Shown here: piece by piece, positions 53,367-61,705 of the stretch | How the letters are laid out: the number at the start of each line of letters is the position of its first letter | Numbering within the stretch: the first letter of the stretch is position 1 | DNA from: Pedobacter ginsengisoli | GTDB taxonomy: Bacteria > Bacteroidota > Bacteroidia > Sphingobacteriales > Sphingobacteriaceae | Assembly: GCF_002736205.1 (NCBI RefSeq) | Contig: NZ_CP024091.1 | Location: 2,415,555 to 2,479,554, forward strand | Direction: 5' to 3' | DNA length: 64,000 bases | The notes under the pieces: generated by a model | The model's database searches: none | What the model saw: only the letters and a program-made list of their open reading frames with translations | What the model was told of the DNA's origin: nothing | Program-made: the position numbers and the translations under genes

Positions 53367-53827
53367 TCGGCAACGACATAGTTGATCTTGCCCAGGCCTC
53401 GGTTGACAGCGATTGGAAAAGAAAGGGTTTTCTGGACAAAATATTTAATCTGGAAGAGCAATTTATGATTAGCTCGGGCATTCATCATTCTGTAATTGTA
53501 TGGTTGCTTTGGAGCATGAAAGAGTCTGCCTATAAAATATATTCAAGAGAGGCTAAACTCCGCGAATTTGCCCCGCTTAAGCTTCAATGCAGCAACCTGA
53601 TAATTCATGACAACACCGCTACAGGAAATGTTGCTTACGACAATGAACTATATTATACCAAAAGCTTTTTTGATGAAAATTACATTCACACCGTAGCATC
53701 AGCAAAACCGGAAGAGCTTGAAAAAGTTGAAATTAAAATTATCGGCCATGCTCTTTTTGATTACAAAAAAACCAAACCGGCATCGGTAAGTCACCATGGC
53801 GCTTACCTTGCCTTAGTTTACCTATAA
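53363..53827 (+). CDS. 4'-phosphopantetheinyl transferase
   Basis: A 154-residue AcpS/Sfp-superfamily enzyme with the Mg-binding GNDIVDL (3-9) and WSMKESAYK (50-58) motifs. It attaches phosphopantetheine to carrier proteins, most likely to the ACP encoded just upstream. Last gene of the cluster; it converges with ppx, the ends overlapping by 6 bp. Confidence 0.88.
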   Translation: MIGNDIVDLAQASVDSDWKRKGFLDKIFNLEEQFMISSGIHHSVIVWLLWSMKESAYKIYSREAKLREFAPLKLQCSNLIIHDNTATGNVAYDNELYYTKSFFDENYIHTVASAKPEELEKVEIKIIGHALFDYKKTKPASVSHHGAYLALVYL

Positions 53828-54700
53828 ATTCTCTTCAATCAGCAGGTTAATGATACCGTCGGCCAAACCAACTTTAGGTACATAGATTTGTTTAATACCA
53901 GTCCACTTCATTAAGGTGATGTAAATTTCGCAAGCCGGAATAATTACGTCGGCCCTATCCGGGTTTAAACCAAATACATTGATTCTTTCCTTTAAAGAAT
54001 GTCCGTTCAACTGATTATACAATCCCTTTAATTTTAAAAACGACAGCGGTAATCCCTCTTTTTCATCCGACATCCGGAACAGTTTATTGATGTTACCACC
54101 GGTTCCAATACCTGCTACATTTTTAAGGTTTTTGGTGTTTTCTTTAACCCAAAGGCGCATATCTTCCCAGGTTTCATCCTTATCCTGATTGTCCAGGATT
54201 CTGATGGTACCTATATCAAAAGATTTAGAGGCAATAGGTTCCTTGTTTACAAAAACAGAAAGCTCAGTACTACCACCTCCTACATCAATATATAAGTAGC
54301 TCTTTTTAGCATCCAGATTTTCTTCTATATGGTTAGCGTAAATGATATTTGCTTCGCGCTGTCCTTCAATAATTTCCAGATCAAGATCAGCTACTTTTTT
54401 AATCCTTTTTATAACCTCAGCCCCATTTTCTGCTTCGCGCATAGCCGAGGTAGCACAGGCAAGGTATTTCGAAACGTGATAAACATCCATCAGATTTTTA
54501 AAAGCGCTCATTGTTTTAACAAGATCTTCTACCTTACGTTCTGATAACCTGTGGTCCAGAAAAGCATCATCCCCAAGTCTTAACGGCACCCTTACCAGTG
54601 TGTTCTTTTTATAACTATAACCCTTTTCTGTTTTTGAGATATCAGCTATCAGTAACCTTACAGCATTTGACCCTATATCTATTGCAGCGTATCTTAACAT
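53822..54700 (-). CDS. ppx: Exopolyphosphatase (Ppx/GppA family)
   Basis: A 292-residue actin-fold phosphatase with AAIDIGSNAVRLLIADI (phosphate-1 motif, about 4-20), YIDVGGGSTELSVF (about 138-151) and AGIGTGGNINKL. This shorter form lacks the C-terminal HD domain of E. coli Ppx, as is usual in Bacteroidota. It lies 4 bp after ppk1, so synthesis and breakdown of polyphosphate are encoded together. Confidence 0.92.
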   Translation of the reverse strand: MLRYAAIDIGSNAVRLLIADISKTEKGYSYKKNTLVRVPLRLGDDAFLDHRLSERKVEDLVKTMSAFKNLMDVYHVSKYLACATSAMREAENGAEVIKRIKKVADLDLEIIEGQREANIIYANHIEENLDAKKSYLYIDVGGGSTELSVFVNKEPIASKSFDIGTIRILDNQDKDETWEDMRLWVKENTKNLKNVAGIGTGGNINKLFRMSDEKEGLPLSFLKLKGLYNQLNGHSLKERINVFGLNPDRADVIIPACEIYITLMKWTGIKQIYVPKVGLADGIINLLIEENL

Positions 54701-54704
54701 TGCT

Positions 54705-56759
54705 TTACTGGTGTTTATTTTTTAAGTAATTGTAGGTTTGCACCTGCGCCCTAATTTTTGTTGTGAGTCTGTTTTTATGGTATTTATTGTTGTTCAGGCG
54801 GGTAATATCTCTTGCCTTTACATTGTCTTGTAATTGAAACTCAATAATGTCTCTAATTTCCTGTCTTACTTCTTCATCCAGAACCGGAAAGCCTACTTCT
54901 ACCCTATGCTCAAAGTTCCTGCTCATCAAATCTGCAGACGAAAGAAACATTTCTTCTTTGTTATTATTGCCAAATATGAATACCCTGGCATGTTCCAGAA
55001 ACTTATCAATAATGCTTATTACCGTGATGTTTTCACTAAAACCTTCTATACCGGGAACCAGTGTACAAATGCCGCGAACAATAAGTTTAACTATTACACC
55101 GGCATTACTTGCTTCATACAGCTTCTCTACTACCCCTTCGTCTGCCAGGCTGTTTACCTTTAAAATCATGTAAGCAGTTTTACCCTGCTTTGCAAACTTA
55201 ATCTCCCTGTCTATTAAAGCATATATTCTGGTTCTTGATTCAAGCGGAGAAACAATCAGATGCTTAAAACCCTTTATTACTGTCCTTTTATTTAAAGCAT
55301 TAAAGAGTTTAAGCAAATCAAGTGTAATTTCTTTTTTTGATGTGAAAATGCTGTGATCGCAATACAACTTGGCTGTTTTCTCGTTAAAATTACCTGTAGC
55401 AAGATTAGCATAGTAAACTGCCCTGCCCTTCTCTATTCTTTTTATCAGGCAAATTTTTGAGTGCACTTTATAGTCCGTTAATCCGTAATTAACATGTACA
55501 CCTTCTTCTTCTAACCTGCTGGTCCAAAATATGTTGGCCTGCTCATCAAACCTGGCTTTTAATTCTACCAGACAGTGAACCTTTTTACCGTTTTTAGCGG
55601 CATTTATCAATGCGTTTATAACCTTCGAGTTTTCGGCAAGTCGGTACAACGTAATGTTTATTTCCGTTACTTTCGGATCAATTGCTGCCTCTCGTAAAAA
55701 CAAAATAATATAATCGTAAGATTGATATGGCAAATTGATCAGATAATCGCGTTCACTTAATTTATTAAAAATACTTTCTGTTCTGTGCAGGCCAGCTACT
55801 TTCAATGGAACATTTTGTGCATACTCCAGGTCTTTAGAACCTACGTTTGGAAAGGCAATAAAATCTCCGAATTTATGGTACCTGTTTCCTGGGATTAAAC
55901 TTTCTGCTTCAACCTTAAGTTTCGATACCAGAACCGTAAGCATATTAAAAGGCATTTCTGTATCGTAAAGAAGGCGCATAGGCTTTCCTTTTTTACGCTT
56001 ATCCAGGCTGCTTTTTAAGTCTTCAACAAACTTATCACTAATGTTATTATCAATATCCAACTCTGCATCTCTGGTAAGCTGAATGGAATATGCATCTATA
56101 ATATCATAGTTAAAAACATAGAAAATATCGTCTAAACAATATTTAATAATATCCTCAACCAGGATAATAAACTTGAGTCCATTAGTTTCGGGTAAAACCA
56201 GGAATCTTGATAAATCAGGAGGCAGCTCTATTAAAGCATATTTCTCGCTCTTTTTAGATGTTTTTTTTGAAAGCCTTACAAAGAAATATAAATACCTGTC
56301 TTTAAGTTCCGGAAAGGGTTTTTCCAGATCAATCATAATAGGAACAAGAGTTGAAAGAATCCTGTCTCTGAAATGATTACGAACAAATTCACCGCGAGAA
56401 ACGTTAAGCTGTGTTTCGTTTAAAATAAAGATCTTGTTTTGGGCCAGTTCATTTATCAACGTGGCTTGAAAAAGCTGTTCAAACTTGCGTTCCTGCTTTA
56501 CAACAATATTTTTTATCTCGTTTAGTATTTTTTTGGGATTAAAACCCAGCAACGCCTTGGCCTTATCATTTAGGTTAGATAGTCTGCTTAACGTAGCTAC
56601 CCTTACCCGATAAAACTCTTCAAGGTTCGACGAGAAGATAGATAAAAACTTTATCCGTTCTATGAGCGGTACTGTTTCATCGGCAGCTTCTTGTAAAACC
56701 CGTTCGTTAAAATATAACCAACTGATCTCTCTGTTTAGAAACGGTGCCTTTTTTTTCAT
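54705..56759 (-). CDS. ppk1: Polyphosphate kinase 1
   Basis: Makes polyphosphate from ATP. 684 residues, the family length. N-terminal FLNREISWLYFNERVLQEA, then phospholipase-D-like catalytic halves with DYKVHSKICLIKR (autophosphorylated His region) and FLEHARVFIFGNN (second active His). Operon with ppx. The glucokinase at 30605 may draw on this polyphosphate. Confidence 0.97.
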   Translation of the reverse strand: MKKKAPFLNREISWLYFNERVLQEAADETVPLIERIKFLSIFSSNLEEFYRVRVATLSRLSNLNDKAKALLGFNPKKILNEIKNIVVKQERKFEQLFQATLINELAQNKIFILNETQLNVSRGEFVRNHFRDRILSTLVPIMIDLEKPFPELKDRYLYFFVRLSKKTSKKSEKYALIELPPDLSRFLVLPETNGLKFIILVEDIIKYCLDDIFYVFNYDIIDAYSIQLTRDAELDIDNNISDKFVEDLKSSLDKRKKGKPMRLLYDTEMPFNMLTVLVSKLKVEAESLIPGNRYHKFGDFIAFPNVGSKDLEYAQNVPLKVAGLHRTESIFNKLSERDYLINLPYQSYDYIILFLREAAIDPKVTEINITLYRLAENSKVINALINAAKNGKKVHCLVELKARFDEQANIFWTSRLEEEGVHVNYGLTDYKVHSKICLIKRIEKGRAVYYANLATGNFNEKTAKLYCDHSIFTSKKEITLDLLKLFNALNKRTVIKGFKHLIVSPLESRTRIYALIDREIKFAKQGKTAYMILKVNSLADEGVVEKLYEASNAGVIVKLIVRGICTLVPGIEGFSENITVISIIDKFLEHARVFIFGNNNKEEMFLSSADLMSRNFEHRVEVGFPVLDEEVRQEIRDIIEFQLQDNVKARDITRLNNNKYHKNRLTTKIRAQVQTYNYLKNKHQ

Positions 56760-56871
56760 TAAATATTATTGGTCCTCAAAACTGCAAATTCTATTGTTAA
56801 GTAATTGTTAATTATTACTCAAATAATAGTTTCAAACTTAACTCTTAATCTAACACCCGTGCTAATAGCAT

Positions 56872-57453
56872 TTATTTAGCTTTCTCTGGGGGTGTTTTTG
56901 TTGCCGCAGGTTTAACTACTTTCTTTACAGGTGCTTTAGTAGCAGCTGGTTTTGCTGGAGTTGGCTTTGCAGGTGTAGCTTTAGTTGTTGCTTTAACTAC
57001 CGGCTTTGCTACAGCTTTTTCTACTGCTTTAGCAGCTGCCTGAATTGGTTTCGATATTGCTTTAGCCTTCTCTTCTGTTGCAATTGCAGCCATTTTAACA
57101 CTTTGTGCAACCGGTTTTGCTTTTGCAACCGCTTTCTGCACTACTTTACCTGCGCTCTTAGTCCCTTTTACGGCACTTTTCTTTACCTCTTCAACTTTTT
57201 TAGCAACAGGCGCTTTAGCTGAGGTTGCTTCATCAATCTTATTCTCTACAACAGACTTTACATCCTTAAATTTTTTCGATAGTTTTTTAGCAACAAACTT
57301 ACTGGCTATCTCAATGTCCTTCCCTATCCTTTCTGCATCATGCCCCAAATGTTTTACAACCTCCAGAAACTTCTCTCTTAAACTTTTCTCCAATTCTTTT
57401 TTAACGGCCTTTTTTGCGTCTTTTTTTTGCACCTTTGAGTTATTGGTTTTCAT
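56872..57453 (-). CDS. Histone H1-like Lys/Ala/Pro-rich DNA-binding protein
   Basis: A 193-residue, strongly basic protein. The first 85 residues are charged and helical (KKELEKSLREKFLEVVKHLG); the rest is a low-complexity tail of Lys, Ala, Pro and Val with repeats such as TPAKPTPAKPAATKAP and KKVVKPAATK. This is the composition of eukaryotic histone H1 tails and bacterial H1-like proteins. Likely nucleoid-associated; this rests on composition only. It is transcribed alone, divergent from yajQ. Confidence 0.75.
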   Translation of the reverse strand: MKTNNSKVQKKDAKKAVKKELEKSLREKFLEVVKHLGHDAERIGKDIEIASKFVAKKLSKKFKDVKSVVENKIDEATSAKAPVAKKVEEVKKSAVKGTKSAGKVVQKAVAKAKPVAQSVKMAAIATEEKAKAISKPIQAAAKAVEKAVAKPVVKATTKATPAKPTPAKPAATKAPVKKVVKPAATKTPPEKAK

Positions 57454-57542
57454 ATGTTATAAGTTTTAATTTAACAGCTTTTAAATTATCAGAACTCTCA
57501 ATTATTACATTTTATGTAGGTAAAAAGCGTAATGGTTCGTAA

Positions 57543-57550
57543 TAATTTTG
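57543..57550 (+). promoter_or_regulatory. Candidate -7 box of the yajQ-GNAT operon
   Basis: TAATTTTG, an exact TAnnTTTG match 66 bp before the yajQ start. No clear -33 box. Confidence 0.4.
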
Positions 57551-57616
57551 TTTTTTTGTACAGAGAATTCAATTTTCACTTAAATCTAATATATTTTTCA
57601 CTATAAAGCTATAATC

Positions 57617-58108
57617 ATGCCCACTTTCGATATTGTAAGCAAAGTAGATGCTCAAACATTTGACAACGCAATGAATAACGCAAAAAAGGAAATCCTTAAC
57701 CGTTATGATTTCAGTAATTCAAAAAGTACCATTGATCACGATAAAAAAACCAATGTAATAACTATAATTACAGAGGATGATATGCGTTTAAAAGCTATTG
57801 AAGGTGCTATTATTTCAAGAATGATAAAGCAGAACCTTGATGCTAAAAGTCTGGATTTTGGTAAAGAACAATATGCATCTGGCAATATGATCCGTAAAGA
57901 AGTTACGGTTAAAGAAGGAATTGATAAGGAAACTGCCAAGAAAATAGTGGCAAAAATAAAGGCAAGCGGCTTAAAAGTGCAGGCTTCGATGATGGATGAT
58001 CAGGTTCGTGTACAAAGTAAAAGTATCGATGAACTTCAGGCCGTGATTTCACTTTGCCGTAACGAAGATTTTGGACAGCCTTTGCAATTCATTAACATGA
58101 GGAACTAA
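57617..58108 (+). CDS. yajQ: YajQ family nucleotide-binding protein
   Basis: A 163-residue protein of the YajQ/DUF520 family: MPTFDIVSKVDAQTFDNA, NRYDFSNSKSTI, ITIITEDDMRLKAIE, KRKEV-type strand and a QVRVQSKSIDELQAVI end. Members bind nucleotides including cyclic di-GMP in Xanthomonas; that role is not assured here. The stop overlaps the GNAT start by one base (TAATG). Confidence 0.95.
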   Translation: MPTFDIVSKVDAQTFDNAMNNAKKEILNRYDFSNSKSTIDHDKKTNVITIITEDDMRLKAIEGAIISRMIKQNLDAKSLDFGKEQYASGNMIRKEVTVKEGIDKETAKKIVAKIKASGLKVQASMMDDQVRVQSKSIDELQAVISLCRNEDFGQPLQFINMRN

Positions 58109-58548
58109 TGGAAATTGAAGATCATGGTTTTATCTTTTCAGATGATAAGAATAAAATAGATCCTATTGCTATTCATCATTATCTGAGCACTCAGTCGTAC
58201 TGGGCCGAAAACATACCTTTAGAGATTGTTAAAAGGTCTATAGAAAACTCATTGTGCTTTGGAATTTACAAAGACACAAAACAAATTGGCTTTGCCAGAT
58301 GGATAACCGACAAGGCTACTTTTGCCTACCTGGCCGACGTTTATGTTGAAGAAATATACAGAGGCCAGGGCTTATCAAAAAAGCTCATGTCGCTAATGCT
58401 TTTCCATAAAGATTTGCAGGGTTTAAGAAGATACATGCTGGCCACTCAGGATGCTCACGGCTTATATGCTCAGTTCGGTTTTAAACCAATTGAACATCCG
58501 GATAGGTTAATGGGAATAGCAATCAAAAACCCTTATAAAGATTTGTAA
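58108..58548 (+). CDS. GNAT family N-acetyltransferase
   Basis: A 146-residue acetyltransferase with the acetyl-CoA-binding segment ADVYVEEIYRGQGLSKKLM (motif A, about 75-93) and a final YAQFGFKPIEHPDRLM typical of the family. The substrate is unknown. Coupled to yajQ. Confidence 0.9.
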   Translation: MEIEDHGFIFSDDKNKIDPIAIHHYLSTQSYWAENIPLEIVKRSIENSLCFGIYKDTKQIGFARWITDKATFAYLADVYVEEIYRGQGLSKKLMSLMLFHKDLQGLRRYMLATQDAHGLYAQFGFKPIEHPDRLMGIAIKNPYKDL

Positions 58549-58572
58549 AAACAGTTATTAAACTGTTTTTAC
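58545..58572. terminator. Bidirectional terminator overlapping two stop codons
   Basis: A perfect 12-bp stem, GTAAAAACAGTT (58545-58556) with AACTGTTTTTAC (58561-58572), and an ATTA loop. The GNAT stop codon is in the left arm and the convergent gene's stop covers the loop and right-arm edge; T-runs follow in both directions. Confidence 0.8.
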
Positions 58573-59868
58573 ATCATCATCACTATAATCCTGAATATCT
58601 GTAATATATCCATTTAAAATCAGGAAATCGAACAGAGGTTTAGCATCAGGCGTTACAGGCATATTTACCGAAGTAACTACCTCATTTGTTTTCTTATCAA
58701 GAAACGGATAAGCAAAAAGCTTTACGTTTTTGCTAAACATATCACTTACATAGCTAAGCAATAAACTACTGTAATTTTCACCAAAATTATTGGAATTAAA
58801 TACGAATTTTAAGTTGTTGATATTGGTAGATATACCTACGCTTTTTGGCCTGCAGCGGTCCAGGTATTTGGCCAGTTTATTGTGTCTGGAAAAGTTTGAT
58901 ACAATTACCTTATTTCCTGTTTTACACATCTCTTCTGCCCTTTTTGCAACTGCCCTTAAATCTATCTCATGCAGATCATCTGCAGTAGATAAAAGATTAG
59001 ACATCAGTACCTCTATCAGTACACTCAGATTATCATCCTTTACATTCTCTGTTTTCACAAACTGATCAACAGCTTTGTTAAGCATACTAAAATTAGGATG
59101 AGATTTTTGCGCATACTTTGTACGCAAAATCATGATATCCTTTTTATACAATAAATCTTTAGGTAAACAAGGTTGGCCCTGAGCATCAAAAATAGCCGCA
59201 TCAGAGAAGTCCTTAACAATCAGATAAAGATTTAACAAAATGTTGTCAGCATCTTTAAACACAGGTCCGTTTACAGAAATAAGGTCAATTTCAACTGACC
59301 CAACCGTCAGGTTATCTGCCAGCGACTCAATCATTGCCTTGCGGTCTTGATTATAATAAAATGCTGCGTAAACCAGATTAACACCAATTATCCCCAATAC
59401 ATTTTGCTGCAATGCGGCATCAGTATCAAGCAAACGAACATGGAAAAATATCTCATTAGGTTCTCCGCCTGGTTCCGACTGAAAGCAAAGCCCTATCCAA
59501 CCATGTGGATCATTAGATTTGTTATAGTTAAGTGTAGTTACTGTATCTGCAAAGGCAAAAAAAGTTCTGTCATCATACTTTTCGCCACTCAATCTTTCTG
59601 TCAATAAACCAAATTCATGGTTTAACATTTTTAATAGTCTGGATTTACTTACATATCTGCCAGACTCCTCTACCCCATAAATCGCATCACTAAATGTCAT
59701 GTCATATGCCGACATAGTTTTTGCAACTGTACCCGATGCGGCACCTGCGGTAAAGAAATTACGGGCTACTTCCTGTCCGGCTCCAATCTCTGCAAATGTC
59801 CCGTAAATTTTAGGGTTTAAGTTAATCTTTAAAGCTTTACGCTTGGTATCAAGAATTTCTCTTTCCAT
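58558..59868 (-). CDS. Conserved cytoplasmic protein of unknown function
   Basis: From ATG at 59868 (MEREILDTKRKALKIN) the protein has 436 residues, without signal peptide or membrane segments. I do not recognise a functional family. Notable segments: YGTFAEIGAGQEVARNFFTA, AKTMSAYDMTFSDAIYG, FADTVTTLNYNK, GWIGLCFQ, and KVIVSNFSRHNKLAKYLDRC. It is transcribed alone and shares a terminator with the GNAT gene. A -7-like box lies only 4 bp before the ATG. Confidence 0.8.
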   Translation of the reverse strand: MEREILDTKRKALKINLNPKIYGTFAEIGAGQEVARNFFTAGAASGTVAKTMSAYDMTFSDAIYGVEESGRYVSKSRLLKMLNHEFGLLTERLSGEKYDDRTFFAFADTVTTLNYNKSNDPHGWIGLCFQSEPGGEPNEIFFHVRLLDTDAALQQNVLGIIGVNLVYAAFYYNQDRKAMIESLADNLTVGSVEIDLISVNGPVFKDADNILLNLYLIVKDFSDAAIFDAQGQPCLPKDLLYKKDIMILRTKYAQKSHPNFSMLNKAVDQFVKTENVKDDNLSVLIEVLMSNLLSTADDLHEIDLRAVAKRAEEMCKTGNKVIVSNFSRHNKLAKYLDRCRPKSVGISTNINNLKFVFNSNNFGENYSSLLLSYVSDMFSKNVKLFAYPFLDKKTNEVVTSVNMPVTPDAKPLFDFLILNGYITDIQDYSDDDVKTV

Positions 59869-59872
59869 TTTG

Positions 59873-59880
59873 CAAAAATA
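59873..59880 (-). promoter_or_regulatory. -7 box abutting the start of the conserved unknown gene
   Basis: TATTTTTG on the minus strand (exact TAnnTTTG) followed by CAAA and the ATG. Resembles the arrangement at the sensor kinase (45080-45096). Confidence 0.3.
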
Positions 59881-59995
59881 GCACAATCAGATGGATTTAG
59901 ACGATAAAATCCCTATATTGATGCCAATTATTTTCACCCGTAAATATTTTTTCAATCATGGTCTCTTCATATTGAAAATCTGTTCCATTAAATAG

Positions 59996-61705
59996 ATGCT
60001 GAACGTTAAAAACCTCAATATTCAATTTTTAAACAAAGAGGATAAATCCTGGTTAAAGGCAGTTAATAATGTAAGCTTTTCCATTGATAAAGGTAAAGTC
60101 CTTGGTATTGTTGGTGAGTCAGGGTCGGGCAAGTCTGTAACCTCTTTTTCAATCATGAGACTCCATGATCCGCAAAGCACCATGATTGATGGCGAAGTGA
60201 GTTTCGACAACATCGATTTACTTAATTTAACTGCAGAGGAAATCAGAAGATACAGAGGCAATAAAATTGCTATGATTTTTCAGGAACCCATGACTTCTTT
60301 AAATCCGGTATTTACATGTGGTGCTCAGGTTAAAGAGGCTATTATGCTGCATCAAAAGCTCGATAAAAGCACGGCAAAGTCTAAAACTATCGCCCTCTTT
60401 AAAGAAGTTCAGCTGCCGCGGCCTGAACAAATATTCAACAGCTATCCCCATCAGCTTTCCGGAGGACAAAAGCAAAGGGTAATGATAGCCATGGCGCTTA
60501 GCTGCAATCCTGAACTTTTAATAGCAGACGAGCCCACAACAGCGCTTGATGTAACCGTTCAAAAAACAATTCTGGAGCTTTTACTACTGCTTAAAAAAGA
60601 ACGTAACATGGCCATGATTTTCATTTCTCATGATCTGGCTGTAATTGGTGAAATTGCAGATGAAGTGGCTGTTATGTATAAAGGTGAAATTGTTGAACAA
60701 GGACCTGCCGATCAGATTTTTCATCACCCACAAAACCCATATACCAAAGGTTTGCTTGCCTGTAGGCCTGTGCCTAATAAATCGCTAAAAAGGCTACCCG
60801 TTGTGGCCGACTTTTTAAATGAGGATTCAGATCAGGCCACGGCACATCTGTTGGAACAAAATAATTACACTGAGTTCGAAATTGTACAAAGAAGAAATCA
60901 GCTTTACAGTCAAAAACCGTTGTTGCAGGTTAAAGACTTATGTACCTGGTACCCTATCCAAAACAGTTTATTTGGTAAAACCACCAGTTATGTTAAGGCT
61001 GTTGACCATATTAGCTTTGATGTTTTTCCTGGTGAAACACTCGGCCTCGTTGGCGAATCGGGATGTGGAAAAACCACTCTGGGGCGTAGCATTTTAAGAC
61101 TAGTTGAACCAACATCAGGTCAGATCTTTTTTGATAACAACAACATCACCTCTTTTCACAAAAAAGATTTACGGGGATTAAGAAAAGACTTGCAAATAAT
61201 ATTTCAAGACCCATATTCGTCCTTAAACCCAAGGCTTACAATTGGCAATGCCATAATGGAACCTTTGCAGGTACATCAGCTATTTGACAACGATAGCAAA
61301 CGAAAAGCTTATGTACTAAACTTGCTTGAACGTGTAGATTTAAAGACCGAGCACTTTAACAGATACCCACATGAATTCTCTGGTGGCCAGCGCCAACGCA
61401 TTGTAATTGCCAGGGCCCTTGCCCTACAGCCACGATTTATTATTTGCGATGAATCAGTCTCAGCACTCGATGTTTCTGTGCAGGCCCAGGTATTAAATCT
61501 GCTTCGCCAGTTACAACAGGAATTTGGATTAACCTATATTTTTATTTCCCATGATCTTGCCGTTGTAAAGCATATTTCTGATAGAATGATTGTGATGAAC
61601 AAAGGAAAAATTGAAGAACAGGGATACCCTGAAGATATTTACAACAACCCACAAGCCGAATATACACGCAAGTTAATTGCAGCAATTCCAGGCACCAGCG
61701 CTTAA
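59996..61705 (+). CDS. Fused double ATPase of a peptide/nickel-type ABC importer (DppD-DppF-like)
   Basis: A 569-residue protein with two ABC domains in tandem. First: Walker A GESGSGKS (40-47), signature LSGGQKQRV, Walker B LLIADEPTTALD. Second: Walker A GESGCGKTT (about 347-355), signature FSGGQRQRI, Walker B FIICDESVSALD. Each is followed by the oligopeptide-type C-terminal extension (NPYTKGLLACRPVPN; AEYTRKLIAAIPG). This is the GsiA/YejF-type fusion powering uptake of peptides or similar solutes. No permease or binding-protein gene is in the window. Confidence 0.94.
   Translation: MLNVKNLNIQFLNKEDKSWLKAVNNVSFSIDKGKVLGIVGESGSGKSVTSFSIMRLHDPQSTMIDGEVSFDNIDLLNLTAEEIRRYRGNKIAMIFQEPMTSLNPVFTCGAQVKEAIMLHQKLDKSTAKSKTIALFKEVQLPRPEQIFNSYPHQLSGGQKQRVMIAMALSCNPELLIADEPTTALDVTVQKTILELLLLLKKERNMAMIFISHDLAVIGEIADEVAVMYKGEIVEQGPADQIFHHPQNPYTKGLLACRPVPNKSLKRLPVVADFLNEDSDQATAHLLEQNNYTEFEIVQRRNQLYSQKPLLQVKDLCTWYPIQNSLFGKTTSYVKAVDHISFDVFPGETLGLVGESGCGKTTLGRSILRLVEPTSGQIFFDNNNITSFHKKDLRGLRKDLQIIFQDPYSSLNPRLTIGNAIMEPLQVHQLFDNDSKRKAYVLNLLERVDLKTEHFNRYPHEFSGGQRQRIVIARALALQPRFIICDESVSALDVSVQAQVLNLLRQLQQEFGLTYIFISHDLAVVKHISDRMIVMNKGKIEEQGYPEDIYNNPQAEYTRKLIAAIPGTSA

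Noticed and set aside
53159..53488. 109-codon minus-strand frame over the ACP and PPTase genes
   Set aside because: Antisense to two recognised genes; no signal or domain of its own.
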